64,000 nucleotides of DNA from CAXMQS01 sp964195995 (GTDB lineage Bacteria > Actinomycetota > Acidimicrobiia > Spongiisociales > JAOTWH01): the NCBI GenBank assembly GCA_964195995.1, contig CAXMQS010000092.1:1-64000 (forward strand). The letters are read 5' to 3'. A program made the translations under genes and the position numbers. Within the stretch, counting starts at the first letter, position 1; every line of letters starts with the position of its first letter. The notes below the pieces were generated by a model that did not search any database, was not told the origin of the DNA, and saw only the letters and a list, made by a program, of their open reading frames with translations. Positions 24,555 through 32,972 of the stretch are shown piece by piece.

Positions 24555-25801
24555 GCCGGTTCACCCAAGAGGGCGAGTATCTCCGAGTCGGTGAGCACGT
24601 GATCGCCCTTCTTGGCGACTCCAAGGATGTTCTCTGTCATCTCTTCGGTGCACTCGATCTCGTGCTTCGACAGCCAGGCGACCACGTTGGCAAGGCCGCT
24701 CATCGGCCCCACCGTTATCTCTTGCTCTCTCCCCAGCATCTCGGCTGGAACTCCGCTGTAGATGCGGTTGGCGAGCCAGGCGTCGCCAGCGCGCATCGCC
24801 TTGAGAACAGCAGCCGCGTGGACGCCGGTGCTGGTCTCGAAGGCGTCCTTCCCGATGGTCGGTGAGTTGGCCGGAATCGAGGTGTCGGTGGCGCGGGAGG
24901 CTGCTGCTGCGTAGCGCGGCAGCGAAGTGAGGTCGTTGTCTATCCACCCCAGCAGCCGGAGGTTGACCAGCAGCGGCTCCATGGGAGTGTTGCCCACCCG
25001 CTCGCCGATGCCTATGGCGCAGCCGTGAACCCGGTCGGCACCCTCGGAGAGGGCCGTGATCGAGTTGATGACACTCAAGTGACGGTCGCGGTGACCGTGA
25101 TAGTCGACCTTGACATCCTCACCGGTCGCGGCCACAGTTTCCCTGGCAAAGCGCACCAAGCGGCGCACGCCCCACGGGCTGGCATGACCAACCGTGTCGG
25201 ACAGGCAGATACGGCGTGCCCCAGCCTCGATAGCCGCCGTGTACAGCTGGCGCAACACGGTGGGGTGGGCGCGGGTGGTGTCCTCTGTTACGAACATCAC
25301 CGTGAGATCGTTGTCGCGGGCGAGGCGAACGGCGCTCACTGTCGTTTCGAGCAGCCATTCGATGTCCCAGCCTTCGACGTACTGCCGAATGGGGCTGGAG
25401 CCGATGAACACCGAGGCCTCGATGGGGAACCCGGCACGCTGCTGCGCCTCGGCGATGGGGAGGATGTCGGAAGGGTGAGTCCTGCCGGCACAGTTGGCTT
25501 CGATGGCCAGGCCCTCGCGGTCGATCTCCCGAGCGACGCCTACTACGTCTTCGAGCATCTGGTTACCGGCGCCGGGGTAGCCGATGTCTGCGAAACCGAT
25601 GCCGAGAGCCGCGATCTCGTGAATGATCTCGATCTTTTCGCCCAACGATGGCTGGCGCACCGATGGGCTCTGCAGGCCGTCGCGCAAGGTCTCGTCGTCG
25701 ATCTCGACGTTGACCGGCGCCTCTACATCTGCCTCGCCGATGAGGTTCCAGTCGTGAAACAGCTGGTGCTCGGCAAGCTCGCGGTCCGGATGGTCTGTCA
25801 T
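24551..25801 (-). CDS. LeuA-like DRE-TIM condensing enzyme or lyase
   Basis: 416 residues from the ATG at 25801, preceded by AAGGAGGT. DRE-TIM metallolyase fold: NVEIDDETLRDGLQSPSVRQ (metal-binding Asp), ADIGYPGAGNQMLEDV, and VKVDYHGHRDRHLSVINS, where 2-isopropylmalate and homocitrate synthases have HxHND. GERVGNTPMEPLLVNLRLLG matches the family's GERxGN motif. The HGHRD change (Asn to Arg) and the truncated C-terminus (no LeuA regulatory domain) argue against ordinary leucine synthesis. Re-citrate/methylcitrate-type or homocitrate-type synthase activity is possible. First gene of the seven-gene operon. Confidence 0.8.
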   Translation of the reverse strand: MTDHPDRELAEHQLFHDWNLIGEADVEAPVNVEIDDETLRDGLQSPSVRQPSLGEKIEIIHEIAALGIGFADIGYPGAGNQMLEDVVGVAREIDREGLAIEANCAGRTHPSDILPIAEAQQRAGFPIEASVFIGSSPIRQYVEGWDIEWLLETTVSAVRLARDNDLTVMFVTEDTTRAHPTVLRQLYTAAIEAGARRICLSDTVGHASPWGVRRLVRFARETVAATGEDVKVDYHGHRDRHLSVINSITALSEGADRVHGCAIGIGERVGNTPMEPLLVNLRLLGWIDNDLTSLPRYAAAASRATDTSIPANSPTIGKDAFETSTGVHAAAVLKAMRAGDAWLANRIYSGVPAEMLGREQEITVGPMSGLANVVAWLSKHEIECTEEMTENILGVAKKGDHVLTDSEILALLGEPA

Positions 25802-25920
25802 GACGACCTCCTTGGTTCTCGGCGACGAAAAACAACTCCGACGGCTCAGCGCCACGGGTCCATCCGCCAAGCATCCGCAGGCGGGTCGGACGCGCAACAC
25901 AACTATTGGTGTACCATAGT

Positions 25921-25938
25921 CTACCGAACGGTCGGAAG
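25921..25938. promoter_or_regulatory. Candidate TetR operator in the divergent promoter
   Basis: ACCGAACGGTCGG (25923-25935) is an imperfect inverted repeat, CCGA-ACGG-TCGG, of the ACCGnnCGGT type bound by FadR/PaaR-like TetR regulators. It lies 22-39 bp upstream of the TTG start at 25960 and ~120 bp upstream of the opposite operon's start, so one site could control both. Similar half-sites (ACCGAC/GTCGGT) occur at the second tetR gene. Confidence 0.55.
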
Positions 25939-25959
25939 GTGGATGATGGAGGCTCGAGG

Positions 25960-26388
25960 TTGACCACAGTGCAGCCAGAGACGGTCCGAAAGTCGTTCCG
26001 CCCTGCGGAGTTTGAGGTCACGGCCGAGGGCGATGGCTTTCTGCTTGGGAGTCGCTGTGGGAACTGCGGCGCCCATTTCTTTCCCGTCCGAGCAGCCTGT
26101 GCCGGATGCCTCCACGACAGCCTGGAGGCCGTTCGCTTCTCGAGAACCGCGACCCTGTACACCTTCTCCGTCGTTCGGCAATCGACGCCGGAATTCGAGG
26201 TGCCATACGCCCTCGGCTACGTCGACCTTCCGGAGGGCGTGCGGATAATGGCGCAACTCACCGGTCGTGACCCAGAGGACTATGAACTCGGCATGGAGAT
26301 GGAGCTCGTCGTGGAACCATTCGGGGAAGACGAGGACGGCAATGAGTTGGTCGGGTTTCGCTTCCGACCCAAGGAGGTTTCGGGATGA
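25960..26388 (+). CDS. Zn-ribbon/OB-fold protein (DUF35), thiolase partner
   Basis: 142 residues. TTG start at 25960 chosen because GGAGG is seven bases upstream; upstream in-frame codons overlap the operator. RCGNCGAHFFPVRAACAGC is the rubredoxin-like zinc ribbon (four Cys), followed by an OB fold (LYTFSVVRQSTPEF, ALGYVDLPEGVRI). Such proteins form complexes with SCP-x-type thiolases, as in BbsA with BbsB. The gene overlaps the thiolase start (ATGA), agreeing with a complex. First gene of the six-gene plus-strand operon. Confidence 0.88.
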   Translation: MTTVQPETVRKSFRPAEFEVTAEGDGFLLGSRCGNCGAHFFPVRAACAGCLHDSLEAVRFSRTATLYTFSVVRQSTPEFEVPYALGYVDLPEGVRIMAQLTGRDPEDYELGMEMELVVEPFGEDEDGNELVGFRFRPKEVSG

Positions 26389-27527
26389 CCGGTGTGCATG
26401 TGATCGGGGTTGGCATGACACGGTTCGGAAAGCATCCCGACGAGGACGCCGCCGACCTCGGCTCAGCCGCCTTCCAGGAGGCGGTGTCCGATGCCGGCAT
26501 CGATCCTCGCCTGATCGAGGCTGCCTACTGCGGACATGTCTTCCAAGGCATGGTCACCGGACAGCGCATCCTTGCCCAGGTGGGCCTTGCCGGGATTCCT
26601 CTGTCAAATGTCGAGAATGCCTGCAGCAGCGGGGCCACAGCCATTCGCGAAGCTTCACTGGCCATCCGCGCCGGGGAGAACGATGTGGTGATCGCCGTGG
26701 GCACCGAGCACCTGACGACCAGGTTCCGCGGCGCCCTGACCCCCGATCGCAGCGATCCCGAGGCCGCAGTCGGTGCCACGATGCCGGCCGTCTACGCCAT
26801 GAGAGCCCGCCGCTACATGGAGGAATTCGGCATGACTCGCCGTCAGCTGGCGATGGTGGCCGTCAAGAACAAACGGAATGCCGCCGCCAACCCACTGGCT
26901 CACTTTCGCAAAGAGATCACGATCGAGGACGTCCTCGAGTCTCGCCCCATCGCCGACCCGCTGCGACTCCACGACTGCTCCCCTGTCACCGATGGGGCGG
27001 CTGCCGTTGTCCTCGCCAGCGACCAGGCGGCGAAGAAGTTCGGAGATGGACGGGCCGTTCGCCTGGCGGCGTCGACACTCTTCAGCGGCTCAGTTGACAT
27101 CGAGCCGACAACGATGACCTTCGAGCCGCTGACGCAGAAAACTGCCAACGCGGCCTACGAGAAGGCGGGCATCGGGCCCGAGGACATCGACTTCGCCGAA
27201 GTCCACGACTGCTTCAGCATCGCGGAGGTGCTCCGCGTCGAGGGTCTTGGCCTCTTCGAGCAGGGGGCCTACCCGGCAGCAGTCGAGAGGGGTGAGGCAG
27301 ACATCGGCGGTCGCCTTCCGATCAACCCCAGCGGCGGGCTGCTCGGCAAGGGCCACCCGCTTGGAGGCACCGGCGTCGCCCAGGTAGTGGAGTTGGTTCG
27401 CCAGCTCCGCGGTGAGGCAGGAGTCCGCCAGATAGAGGGAGCCAAGGTCGGCCTGGCCCATTGTCGAGGAGGCAAGGCAGTTGGGATCGAGGGAGCGGCC
27501 TGCACGGTGCAGCTGCTGGTGAAGTGA
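26385..27527 (+). CDS. Thiolase (SCP-x/lipid-transfer type)
   Basis: 380 residues. Nucleophile Cys in NVENACSSGATAIREA, the HDCFS motif (VHDCFSIAEVLRVEGL) and NPSGGLLGKGHPLGGTG are thiolase signatures of the non-decarboxylating SCP-x-like clade. It cleaves or forms 3-ketoacyl-CoA, together with the DUF35 protein. Both neighbours overlap by 4 bp. In the benzylsuccinate pathway an equivalent BbsAB pair cleaves benzoylsuccinyl-CoA; here the substrate is unknown, but pairing with the opposite operon's CaiB, hydratase and SDR completes a beta-oxidation set. Confidence 0.9.
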   Translation: MTGVHVIGVGMTRFGKHPDEDAADLGSAAFQEAVSDAGIDPRLIEAAYCGHVFQGMVTGQRILAQVGLAGIPLSNVENACSSGATAIREASLAIRAGENDVVIAVGTEHLTTRFRGALTPDRSDPEAAVGATMPAVYAMRARRYMEEFGMTRRQLAMVAVKNKRNAAANPLAHFRKEITIEDVLESRPIADPLRLHDCSPVTDGAAAVVLASDQAAKKFGDGRAVRLAASTLFSGSVDIEPTTMTFEPLTQKTANAAYEKAGIGPEDIDFAEVHDCFSIAEVLRVEGLGLFEQGAYPAAVERGEADIGGRLPINPSGGLLGKGHPLGGTGVAQVVELVRQLRGEAGVRQIEGAKVGLAHCRGGKAVGIEGAACTVQLLVK

Positions 27528-28663
27528 CCGACGAGCAGTTCTCGCTGCCATTCACCCTGATGCGCGGGGGTACCTCCAAGGCGGTCTTCCTGCGCGGCGC
27601 CGACCTGCCGCCGCCTGGAGCGGACCGGGACCGTGTGATCTTGGCGTTGTTCGGTAGCCCTGACCCAAGGCAGATAGACGGCCTCGGCGGGGCAGACATC
27701 CTCACAAGCAAACTGGCCATCATCGACCCTCCATCGCGCCCCGATGTGGACCTTGACTACACATTCGCCCAGGTGAGCGTCTCGGAGCCGGTGGTCGACT
27801 TCGACATCATCTGCGGCAACATCTCGTCCGCCGTCGGTGCATACGCGGTTGACGAGGGATTGGCGCCAGCCGACGAACCGAGCACAACGGTCCGCATCTA
27901 CAACACGAACGCCGACCGCATCTTTCGGGCGATCGTCCCAGTGCGGGAAGGCAGGGCAGCCATCGAGGGCGACTGCACCATCGATGGCGTCCCCGGCACC
28001 GGCGCCCCCATCGCCCTCGACCTCAGTGGCACATATGGCAGCGAGACCGGGGTACTGCTTCCGACCGGGAATTCACTCGATGTTCTTGAGACAGCGATCG
28101 GCTCGGTTGAGGTCTCGATCGTCGACCTCGCCAGCCTGTGCGTCTTCTTCAGTGCGGCCGCAGTGGGCCTCGAAGGGACCGAGGGTCCCGACGCGGTCAC
28201 CGAAGATCACGTAGCGGCGGTCGTTGCGATCAAGGAGGCGACATCCAAGCTCCTCGGCTTGCCTCTCGACGCCCTCACTCCGATACCGGCCGCAGTTGCG
28301 GCCCCAACGGATTACGTAAGCTTCGGTAAGGGGAAACGGCTGGCTGCCTCCGAGGTTGACCTGGTGGCGCGGGTTATCGGTGGCAGGCCTCCGATGCTGC
28401 ACAAGGCGTACCCCGGTGCCACCGCAGCCTGCACCGCCGTTGCCGCCCGCATCCCCGGCACGACGGTGGCCCAGGTAGCCGAACAACGCGATGCGGGCAC
28501 ATTGCGCATCGGCCACACCAGCGGCGTCATGGCCGTTGGCGTTGCAGTAGATCGCGATGGGGACGGGTGGCGCGTCGAGCGGGCCTCCTATGACCGCACC
28601 GCCCGGCGCCTCGCTGAGGGCACCGCCTTCGTCCGCCGCGCGGCAGCCGGCCCGGACTCCTGA
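27524..28663 (+). CDS. PrpF-family isomerase/tautomerase
   Basis: 379 residues from the GTG at 27524, whose GTGA overlaps the thiolase stop. N-terminal MRGGTSKAVFLRGADLP is the PrpF signature with the catalytic Ser/Lys region; FDIICGNISSAVGAYAVDEG carries the Cys typical of the family, and a second GHTSGVMAVGV occurs near the C-terminus. The fold is diaminopimelate-epimerase-like. Family members isomerise aconitate, 2-methylaconitate, methylitaconate or oxalomesaconate, all substrates or products of aconitase-type enzymes, so functional linkage to the LeuCD-like pair across the promoter is plausible. Confidence 0.9.
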   Translation: MTDEQFSLPFTLMRGGTSKAVFLRGADLPPPGADRDRVILALFGSPDPRQIDGLGGADILTSKLAIIDPPSRPDVDLDYTFAQVSVSEPVVDFDIICGNISSAVGAYAVDEGLAPADEPSTTVRIYNTNADRIFRAIVPVREGRAAIEGDCTIDGVPGTGAPIALDLSGTYGSETGVLLPTGNSLDVLETAIGSVEVSIVDLASLCVFFSAAAVGLEGTEGPDAVTEDHVAAVVAIKEATSKLLGLPLDALTPIPAAVAAPTDYVSFGKGKRLAASEVDLVARVIGGRPPMLHKAYPGATAACTAVAARIPGTTVAQVAEQRDAGTLRIGHTSGVMAVGVAVDRDGDGWRVERASYDRTARRLAEGTAFVRRAAAGPDS

Positions 28664-29133
28664 TGGCGGAGGGCGTCGTCAGTCTCACCGTGAACGGTGA
28701 GACTCATCGCCTCGTCTCGGCGACTCATCGCACCCTCCTCGAGATGTTGCGGGAGGACCTTGGATTGACCGGAACCAAACACGGGTGCGAGTTGGGTGAG
28801 TGCGGGGCATGCACGGTGCTTGTTGGCGGGGTGCCGGTGCTGTCGTGCCTGACGCTGGCGGCCGGGTTGGGAGAGGAGGCAGTGACCACGGTGGAGGGGC
28901 TGGCCGATGGAATTGTCTCTCACCCTTTGCAGGCGGCCTTCGCCGAATTGGGGGCGGCGCAGTGCGGCTACTGCACGCCGGGGATGCTGATGACGGCCAA
29001 GGCGCTGCTCGACGCCGATCCCGATCCAAGCCGAACGCAGATCAAGAGGGCTCTGGTGGGCAACCTGTGCCGCTGCACCGGATACCTCAAGATCCTCGAG
29101 GCCGTCGAGCTGGCCGCCGAGAGGTCCCGATGA
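28663..29133 (+). CDS. hcrC: 4-hydroxybenzoyl-CoA reductase, [2Fe-2S] subunit
   Basis: 156 residues, starting on the ATG that overlaps the prpF stop (TGATG). Two [2Fe-2S] sites of the xanthine-dehydrogenase family: CELGECGACTV with a later Cys in VPVLSC, and CGYCTPGM with CRCTGY. Length matches HcrC. It passes electrons between the FAD/[4Fe-4S] subunit and the molybdenum subunit. Gene order small-large-medium and 4-bp overlaps support one complex; the 4-hydroxybenzoyl-CoA specificity comes mainly from the medium subunit. Confidence 0.9.
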   Translation: MAEGVVSLTVNGETHRLVSATHRTLLEMLREDLGLTGTKHGCELGECGACTVLVGGVPVLSCLTLAAGLGEEAVTTVEGLADGIVSHPLQAAFAELGAAQCGYCTPGMLMTAKALLDADPDPSRTQIKRALVGNLCRCTGYLKILEAVELAAERSR

Positions 29134-31496
29134 AGAGCTATTCGGTCGTTGGGAGTCGTCGTGGTCGAGTCGACGCCACCGACCAAGTGACCGGCCGCAC
29201 CATCTACGCAGACGACCTCGCCCTCCCCCGGATGCTGGCCGGAGGCCTGCTGCAGTCGTCGCAGGCCCACGCCACCATCCTTCGCATCGATACCGCAGCG
29301 GCGGCGGCCCTGCCCGGCGTCCATGCCGTGATCACCGGCGCCGACCTACCCGTTCCCTACGGGATCCTTCCCGTCAGCCAGGACGAGCACGCATTGGCCG
29401 TCGACAAGGTGCGCTATGTCGGGGAACCGGTGGCGGCAGTTGCGGCCGTGGACGTCGAGACTGTCGAAGAGGCTCTTGCTCTCATAGAGGTCTCATACGA
29501 GCCGCTCGATGCCGTGACGACAATCGATGAGGCACTGGTGCAGGGTCCCCGCATCCACGGAGATGGCGATGGCGACAACGTGCACCGCACGGCCGCCCTC
29601 GAGTTCGGAGATGTCGAGTCTGGGTTCGCCGTTGCCCACTTGGTTCGCCAAGACGTCTACTTCTACCGGGGCAGCAACCACGCCGCCCTCGAGCAGCACG
29701 CCGCGGTGGCATCCGCCGGGCCAGACGGACGAGTAACGCTGTGGTCCTCCACCCAGGTGCCGCACTACGTGCACCGCACGCTGGAGAAGGTCCTCGAGAT
29801 TCCCGCCGGCCGGATCCGCGTAATCGCTACGCCCTCTGGCGGTGGATTCGGAGGAAAGACCGACCCGTTCTCGCATGAGATCGTCGCCGCCAAGCTCTCG
29901 ATGATCACTGGGCGTCCGGTCAAGATCGTCCTTTCCCGTGAGCAGGTCTTCTACGCCCACCGAGGCCGGCACCCCGTGCTGATGTGGGTCAAGACCGGGT
30001 TCGACCCGGAGGGCCGCATCACCGCCATGCACTTTCGGACATTCCTCGACGGCGGCGCGTACGGGTCCTACGGGGCCGCCTCTCTCCTCTACACCGGGGC
30101 GTTGCAGACCTCCACCTACAAGATCCCCAACTACAAGTTCGAAGGGGTGCGGGTCTTCACCAACAAACCGCCGTGCGGGCCCAAGAGAGGCCACGGCACA
30201 CCCCAGCCCCGGTTCGCTCTCGAATGCCAATTGGACGAGGCGGCGGCCGACCTGGGCCTCGACCCTGTGACCATCCGCCGGCGCAACCTGGTCGAGCCCT
30301 TCTCGATGACCGTCAACCACCTCCGAATCACCAGTTGTGGGCTGGCGGAGTGCCTAGACCGGGCGGTCGACGCCTCGGACTTCTCAGCCAAACACGGCGC
30401 CTTGGGCGAAGGCAAAGGAATCGGCCTCGCCGCCGGGGCCTACCTGTCCGGTGCCGGGCTCCCCATCTACTGGAACGACATGCCGCAGTCCGAGGTAGAG
30501 ATCAAGGTGGATCGCGGCGGTGGGGTCACGGTGTTTTCGATGGCGGCCGACGTCGGCCAGGGCTCCACCTCGATACTGGCCATGATCGTGGCCGAAGTGC
30601 TTGGCCTCGACCCCGACGACGTCGCCATGGTCACGGCCGACACCGACTTGACGCCGGTCGACCTCGGGTCCTACTCGAGCCGGGTGACCTTCATGGCCGG
30701 GAACGCTGCCAAGGAGGCGGCTGAACGGATCCGCCACCGGGTGGTGGCGGCGGTGGCGGACGACTTAGGGCTCCCGGGCGACGCAGTGCTAATTGCCGAG
30801 GGCAAGGTCGGCGCAGCGAACGATGGAGAGAAGACCCTGCCGTGGGCTGAGGCGGTCAGGGCGGCAATCGCCAGGGGCGGGCCCCTCACCGCGTCCGGCT
30901 CCTACCGAGCCCCTGACCTCGCCGGGCCGTACCGGGGTTCCGGAGTCGGAATATCGCCTGCCTACTCCTTCTCGGTCGCGGTAGTAGAAGTCGATTGCGA
31001 TACCGACACCGGCGAGGTCAAGGTGGAGAAGGTTTGGCTGGCTCACGACATCGGTCGAGCGATCAATCCCCTACTGGTCGAGGGTCAGATCGAAGGCGGG
31101 GTCTACATGGGTCTTGGCGAGGCGCTGTTCGAAGAACAGGCCTTTCGGGGCGCCCTGCATCGCGGCCCATCGCTACTCGATTACAAGCTGCCGACCTTTC
31201 TCGAGATGCCGCCGGTGGAGTCGATCCTTGTCGAGACCGACGACCCCGAGGGGCCCTTCGGCGCTAAGGAGGTCGGCCAAGGCCCGCTGCTACCGGTGAT
31301 CCCGGCGCTGGCCAATGCGGTCCACGATGCGCTCGGTGTCCGCATCACCGAGGTCCCTATCAGCCCAGACAAGGTGGTTGCGGCGCAGCGGGATATGGCT
31401 CGGGGAGGCACCGGCCGCTTCGGCCCCGAGTCCGTGCCCGATTTCAACTTCGGGCGGCTCACCCGGGTTGAACCGCCGGAGGACTTCGAGCCATGA
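29130..31496 (+). CDS. hcrA: 4-hydroxybenzoyl-CoA reductase, molybdopterin subunit
   Basis: 788 residues from the ATG at 29130 (ATGA overlap with hcrC). Xanthine dehydrogenase-family large subunit: GRTIYADDLALPRMLAGGLL, GEPVAAVAAVD, GGGFGGKTDP, PCGPKRGHGTPQPRFA, DVGQGS and the C-terminal GAKEVGQGP that contains the conserved active-site Glu. The complex reductively removes the para-hydroxyl from 4-hydroxybenzoyl-CoA, producing benzoyl-CoA, which feeds the benzoyl-CoA reductase encoded 2 kb downstream on the other strand. A CO dehydrogenase or other molybdenum hydroxylase is excluded mainly by subunit features and context. Confidence 0.88.
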   Translation: MKSYSVVGSRRGRVDATDQVTGRTIYADDLALPRMLAGGLLQSSQAHATILRIDTAAAAALPGVHAVITGADLPVPYGILPVSQDEHALAVDKVRYVGEPVAAVAAVDVETVEEALALIEVSYEPLDAVTTIDEALVQGPRIHGDGDGDNVHRTAALEFGDVESGFAVAHLVRQDVYFYRGSNHAALEQHAAVASAGPDGRVTLWSSTQVPHYVHRTLEKVLEIPAGRIRVIATPSGGGFGGKTDPFSHEIVAAKLSMITGRPVKIVLSREQVFYAHRGRHPVLMWVKTGFDPEGRITAMHFRTFLDGGAYGSYGAASLLYTGALQTSTYKIPNYKFEGVRVFTNKPPCGPKRGHGTPQPRFALECQLDEAAADLGLDPVTIRRRNLVEPFSMTVNHLRITSCGLAECLDRAVDASDFSAKHGALGEGKGIGLAAGAYLSGAGLPIYWNDMPQSEVEIKVDRGGGVTVFSMAADVGQGSTSILAMIVAEVLGLDPDDVAMVTADTDLTPVDLGSYSSRVTFMAGNAAKEAAERIRHRVVAAVADDLGLPGDAVLIAEGKVGAANDGEKTLPWAEAVRAAIARGGPLTASGSYRAPDLAGPYRGSGVGISPAYSFSVAVVEVDCDTDTGEVKVEKVWLAHDIGRAINPLLVEGQIEGGVYMGLGEALFEEQAFRGALHRGPSLLDYKLPTFLEMPPVESILVETDDPEGPFGAKEVGQGPLLPVIPALANAVHDALGVRITEVPISPDKVVAAQRDMARGGTGRFGPESVPDFNFGRLTRVEPPEDFEP

Positions 31497-32461
31497 TGCG
31501 CCTGCCCGCCTTCGACTATCTCGAGCCCTCCACCATCTCCGAGGTGGTCGACCTGCTGGCCGCCCATCCGGGCGCCGTGGTCGCGGCCGGAGGAACCGAC
31601 CTCTTCCCCAACATGAAGCGGCGCCAGGTGCGCCCGGCAACCGTCATCGGACTCGCAAGGGTCAACGGAATGTCCGGCATCACCGCCGATGAGACCGGAG
31701 CCGTACGGATCGGAGCCGGCACGCTGCTGCGCGACCTCGTGGCATCGCCGGATGCTCCCCCGCTGCTGGCGCAGGCGGCGTCCGAGGTGGCGTCGCCCCA
31801 GATCCGCAACGCCGCCACCGTCGGCGGAAACCTGTGCGTTGACACCCGCTGCAACTACATCAACGTGACCGAGCAGTGGCGAGCGGCCTCTGGCTCGTGC
31901 CTCAAGGACGGCGGGGACACCTGCTTGGTGGCGCCCCGCGGCAACGAATGTGTGGCCGTCTCGTCGTCCGACCTTGCCCCGGCGGCCCTCGCTGTCGACG
32001 CCACCATCCGTCTCATCGGGCCCCGAGGAGAGCGACAGATCCCAGCGAGCGCCCTCTTCCGACCGGACGGCCTTGACCATCTGGCAAGGGCCGGCGACGA
32101 GATTCTCGTCGAGGTGTTGGTGCCTCCTCCAGCAGGGCTTCGGACCAGCTACCGCAAGCTGCGTCGACGCGGGGCCATCGACTTTCCGATCCTCGGGGTG
32201 GCCGTCGCCGTCCGCTGCTCGCCAGACGGGATAGTGAGTCATGCCCGGATCGTGCTGGGCGCTGTGGCTGCGGCCCCGTTCCGCGCCTCCGAAGCCGAAG
32301 CGGCCCTCATCGGAAACAGGCTTGATGCCGGGGTGATCGACGAGGTGGCGGCTTTGGCCTCAAAGCCGGTGCGGCCGCTTGACAACACCGACCTCGGCTC
32401 CCGGTATCGCAAGTGGATGGCGGCGACCTTCGTGGCCCGAGCGCTCCAGGACGTGTCCTAG
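31493..32461 (+). CDS. hcrB: 4-hydroxybenzoyl-CoA reductase, FAD/[4Fe-4S] subunit
   Basis: 322 residues. FAD-binding medium subunit of molybdenum hydroxylases: VVAAGGTDLFPNMKRR, QIRNAATVGGN. Unlike most relatives it carries an inserted loop with Cys120, Cys136, Cys144 and Cys153. As I recall, HcrB of Thauera has its extra [4Fe-4S] ligands with the same 16-8-9 spacing, and this cluster is specific to 4-hydroxybenzoyl-CoA reductase, where it allows low-potential electrons to flow toward the substrate. The gene overlaps hcrA (ATGA) and ends tail-to-tail with the hotdog thioesterase gene (4-bp overlap). Confidence 0.93.
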   Translation: MMRLPAFDYLEPSTISEVVDLLAAHPGAVVAAGGTDLFPNMKRRQVRPATVIGLARVNGMSGITADETGAVRIGAGTLLRDLVASPDAPPLLAQAASEVASPQIRNAATVGGNLCVDTRCNYINVTEQWRAASGSCLKDGGDTCLVAPRGNECVAVSSSDLAPAALAVDATIRLIGPRGERQIPASALFRPDGLDHLARAGDEILVEVLVPPPAGLRTSYRKLRRRGAIDFPILGVAVAVRCSPDGIVSHARIVLGAVAAAPFRASEAEAALIGNRLDAGVIDEVAALASKPVRPLDNTDLGSRYRKWMAATFVARALQDVS

Positions 32462-32895
32462 TCCCCTTCGGGCATGAGGCCACCAACGACCTCCGGATCC
32501 TCCAAGTTGTGCAGCCGGACCTGGCCGCGGGCGACCGGATTGCCGTCCGAGTCTCGAGTGACGACAGCCTGCCACAGCTGCTGCGTGCGGCCTTGGTGAA
32601 CCGGGGTTGCCGCAACGACCAGCCGTCCCTGGCGTACCGAGCGGAGAAAGTCGGTTGTGTTGGAAACGCCAACTGCCCCTACCAGGCCCTGCTGCAGCGC
32701 CCACAAGGCAGCTCCCGTCGATGCGGCCGACTCGATCATCGTGCAGTAGATCCCACCGTGAACGAGGCCATACGGCTGCTGGTGGATGGTCGCAACCTCG
32801 AGGGATGCCGTCACCTGGTCGGTCGAGATGTCGAGGAACTCGAGCCCGATCGCTGCGTCGAACCCGTGGCTGAGATCGTGTGGGAGTTGATTCAT
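32458..32895 (-). CDS. Hotdog-fold acyl-CoA thioesterase (PaaI-like)
   Basis: 145 residues from the ATG at 32895. Hotdog signatures: GLEFLDISTDQVTASLEV, YGLVHGGIYCTMIESAAS (the HGG loop), and RSVRQGRLVVAATPVHQGRT. PaaI-type thioesterases hydrolyse aromatic or dead-end CoA esters and so release CoA during aromatic catabolism. It follows the benzoyl-CoA reductase operon on the same strand after a 77-bp gap and could be its last gene. 1,4-dihydroxy-2-naphthoyl-CoA thioesterases share the fold, so the substrate is undetermined. Confidence 0.82.
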   Translation of the reverse strand: MNQLPHDLSHGFDAAIGLEFLDISTDQVTASLEVATIHQQPYGLVHGGIYCTMIESAASTGAALWALQQGLVGAVGVSNTTDFLRSVRQGRLVVAATPVHQGRTQQLWQAVVTRDSDGNPVARGQVRLHNLEDPEVVGGLMPEGD

Positions 32896-32972
32896 TGACT
32901 CGGCCGCCACTGTAGACGGCCCGGTGGCACTGCCATGATGTCTATTGCCAGCGCCGGCCTATGCGCAGAGAC

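Noticed and set aside
19385..25801. Operon as the normal leucine biosynthesis operon
   Set aside because: leuB is absent, the LeuA-like protein lacks the regulatory domain and has HGHRD instead of HxHND, and the neighbours are acyl-CoA enzymes with a catabolic TetR.
21921..27527. Benzylsuccinate (toluene) beta-oxidation operon
   Set aside because: CaiB, hydratase, SDR and DUF35-thiolase are reminiscent of bbs genes, but only one CoA-transferase subunit is present, no bbsG-like acyl-CoA dehydrogenase or second SDR is seen, and no benzylsuccinate synthase is in the window.
28663..32461. CO dehydrogenase or xanthine dehydrogenase
   Set aside because: The four-Cys insertion in the medium subunit and the benzoyl-CoA gene neighbourhood favour 4-hydroxybenzoyl-CoA reductase.
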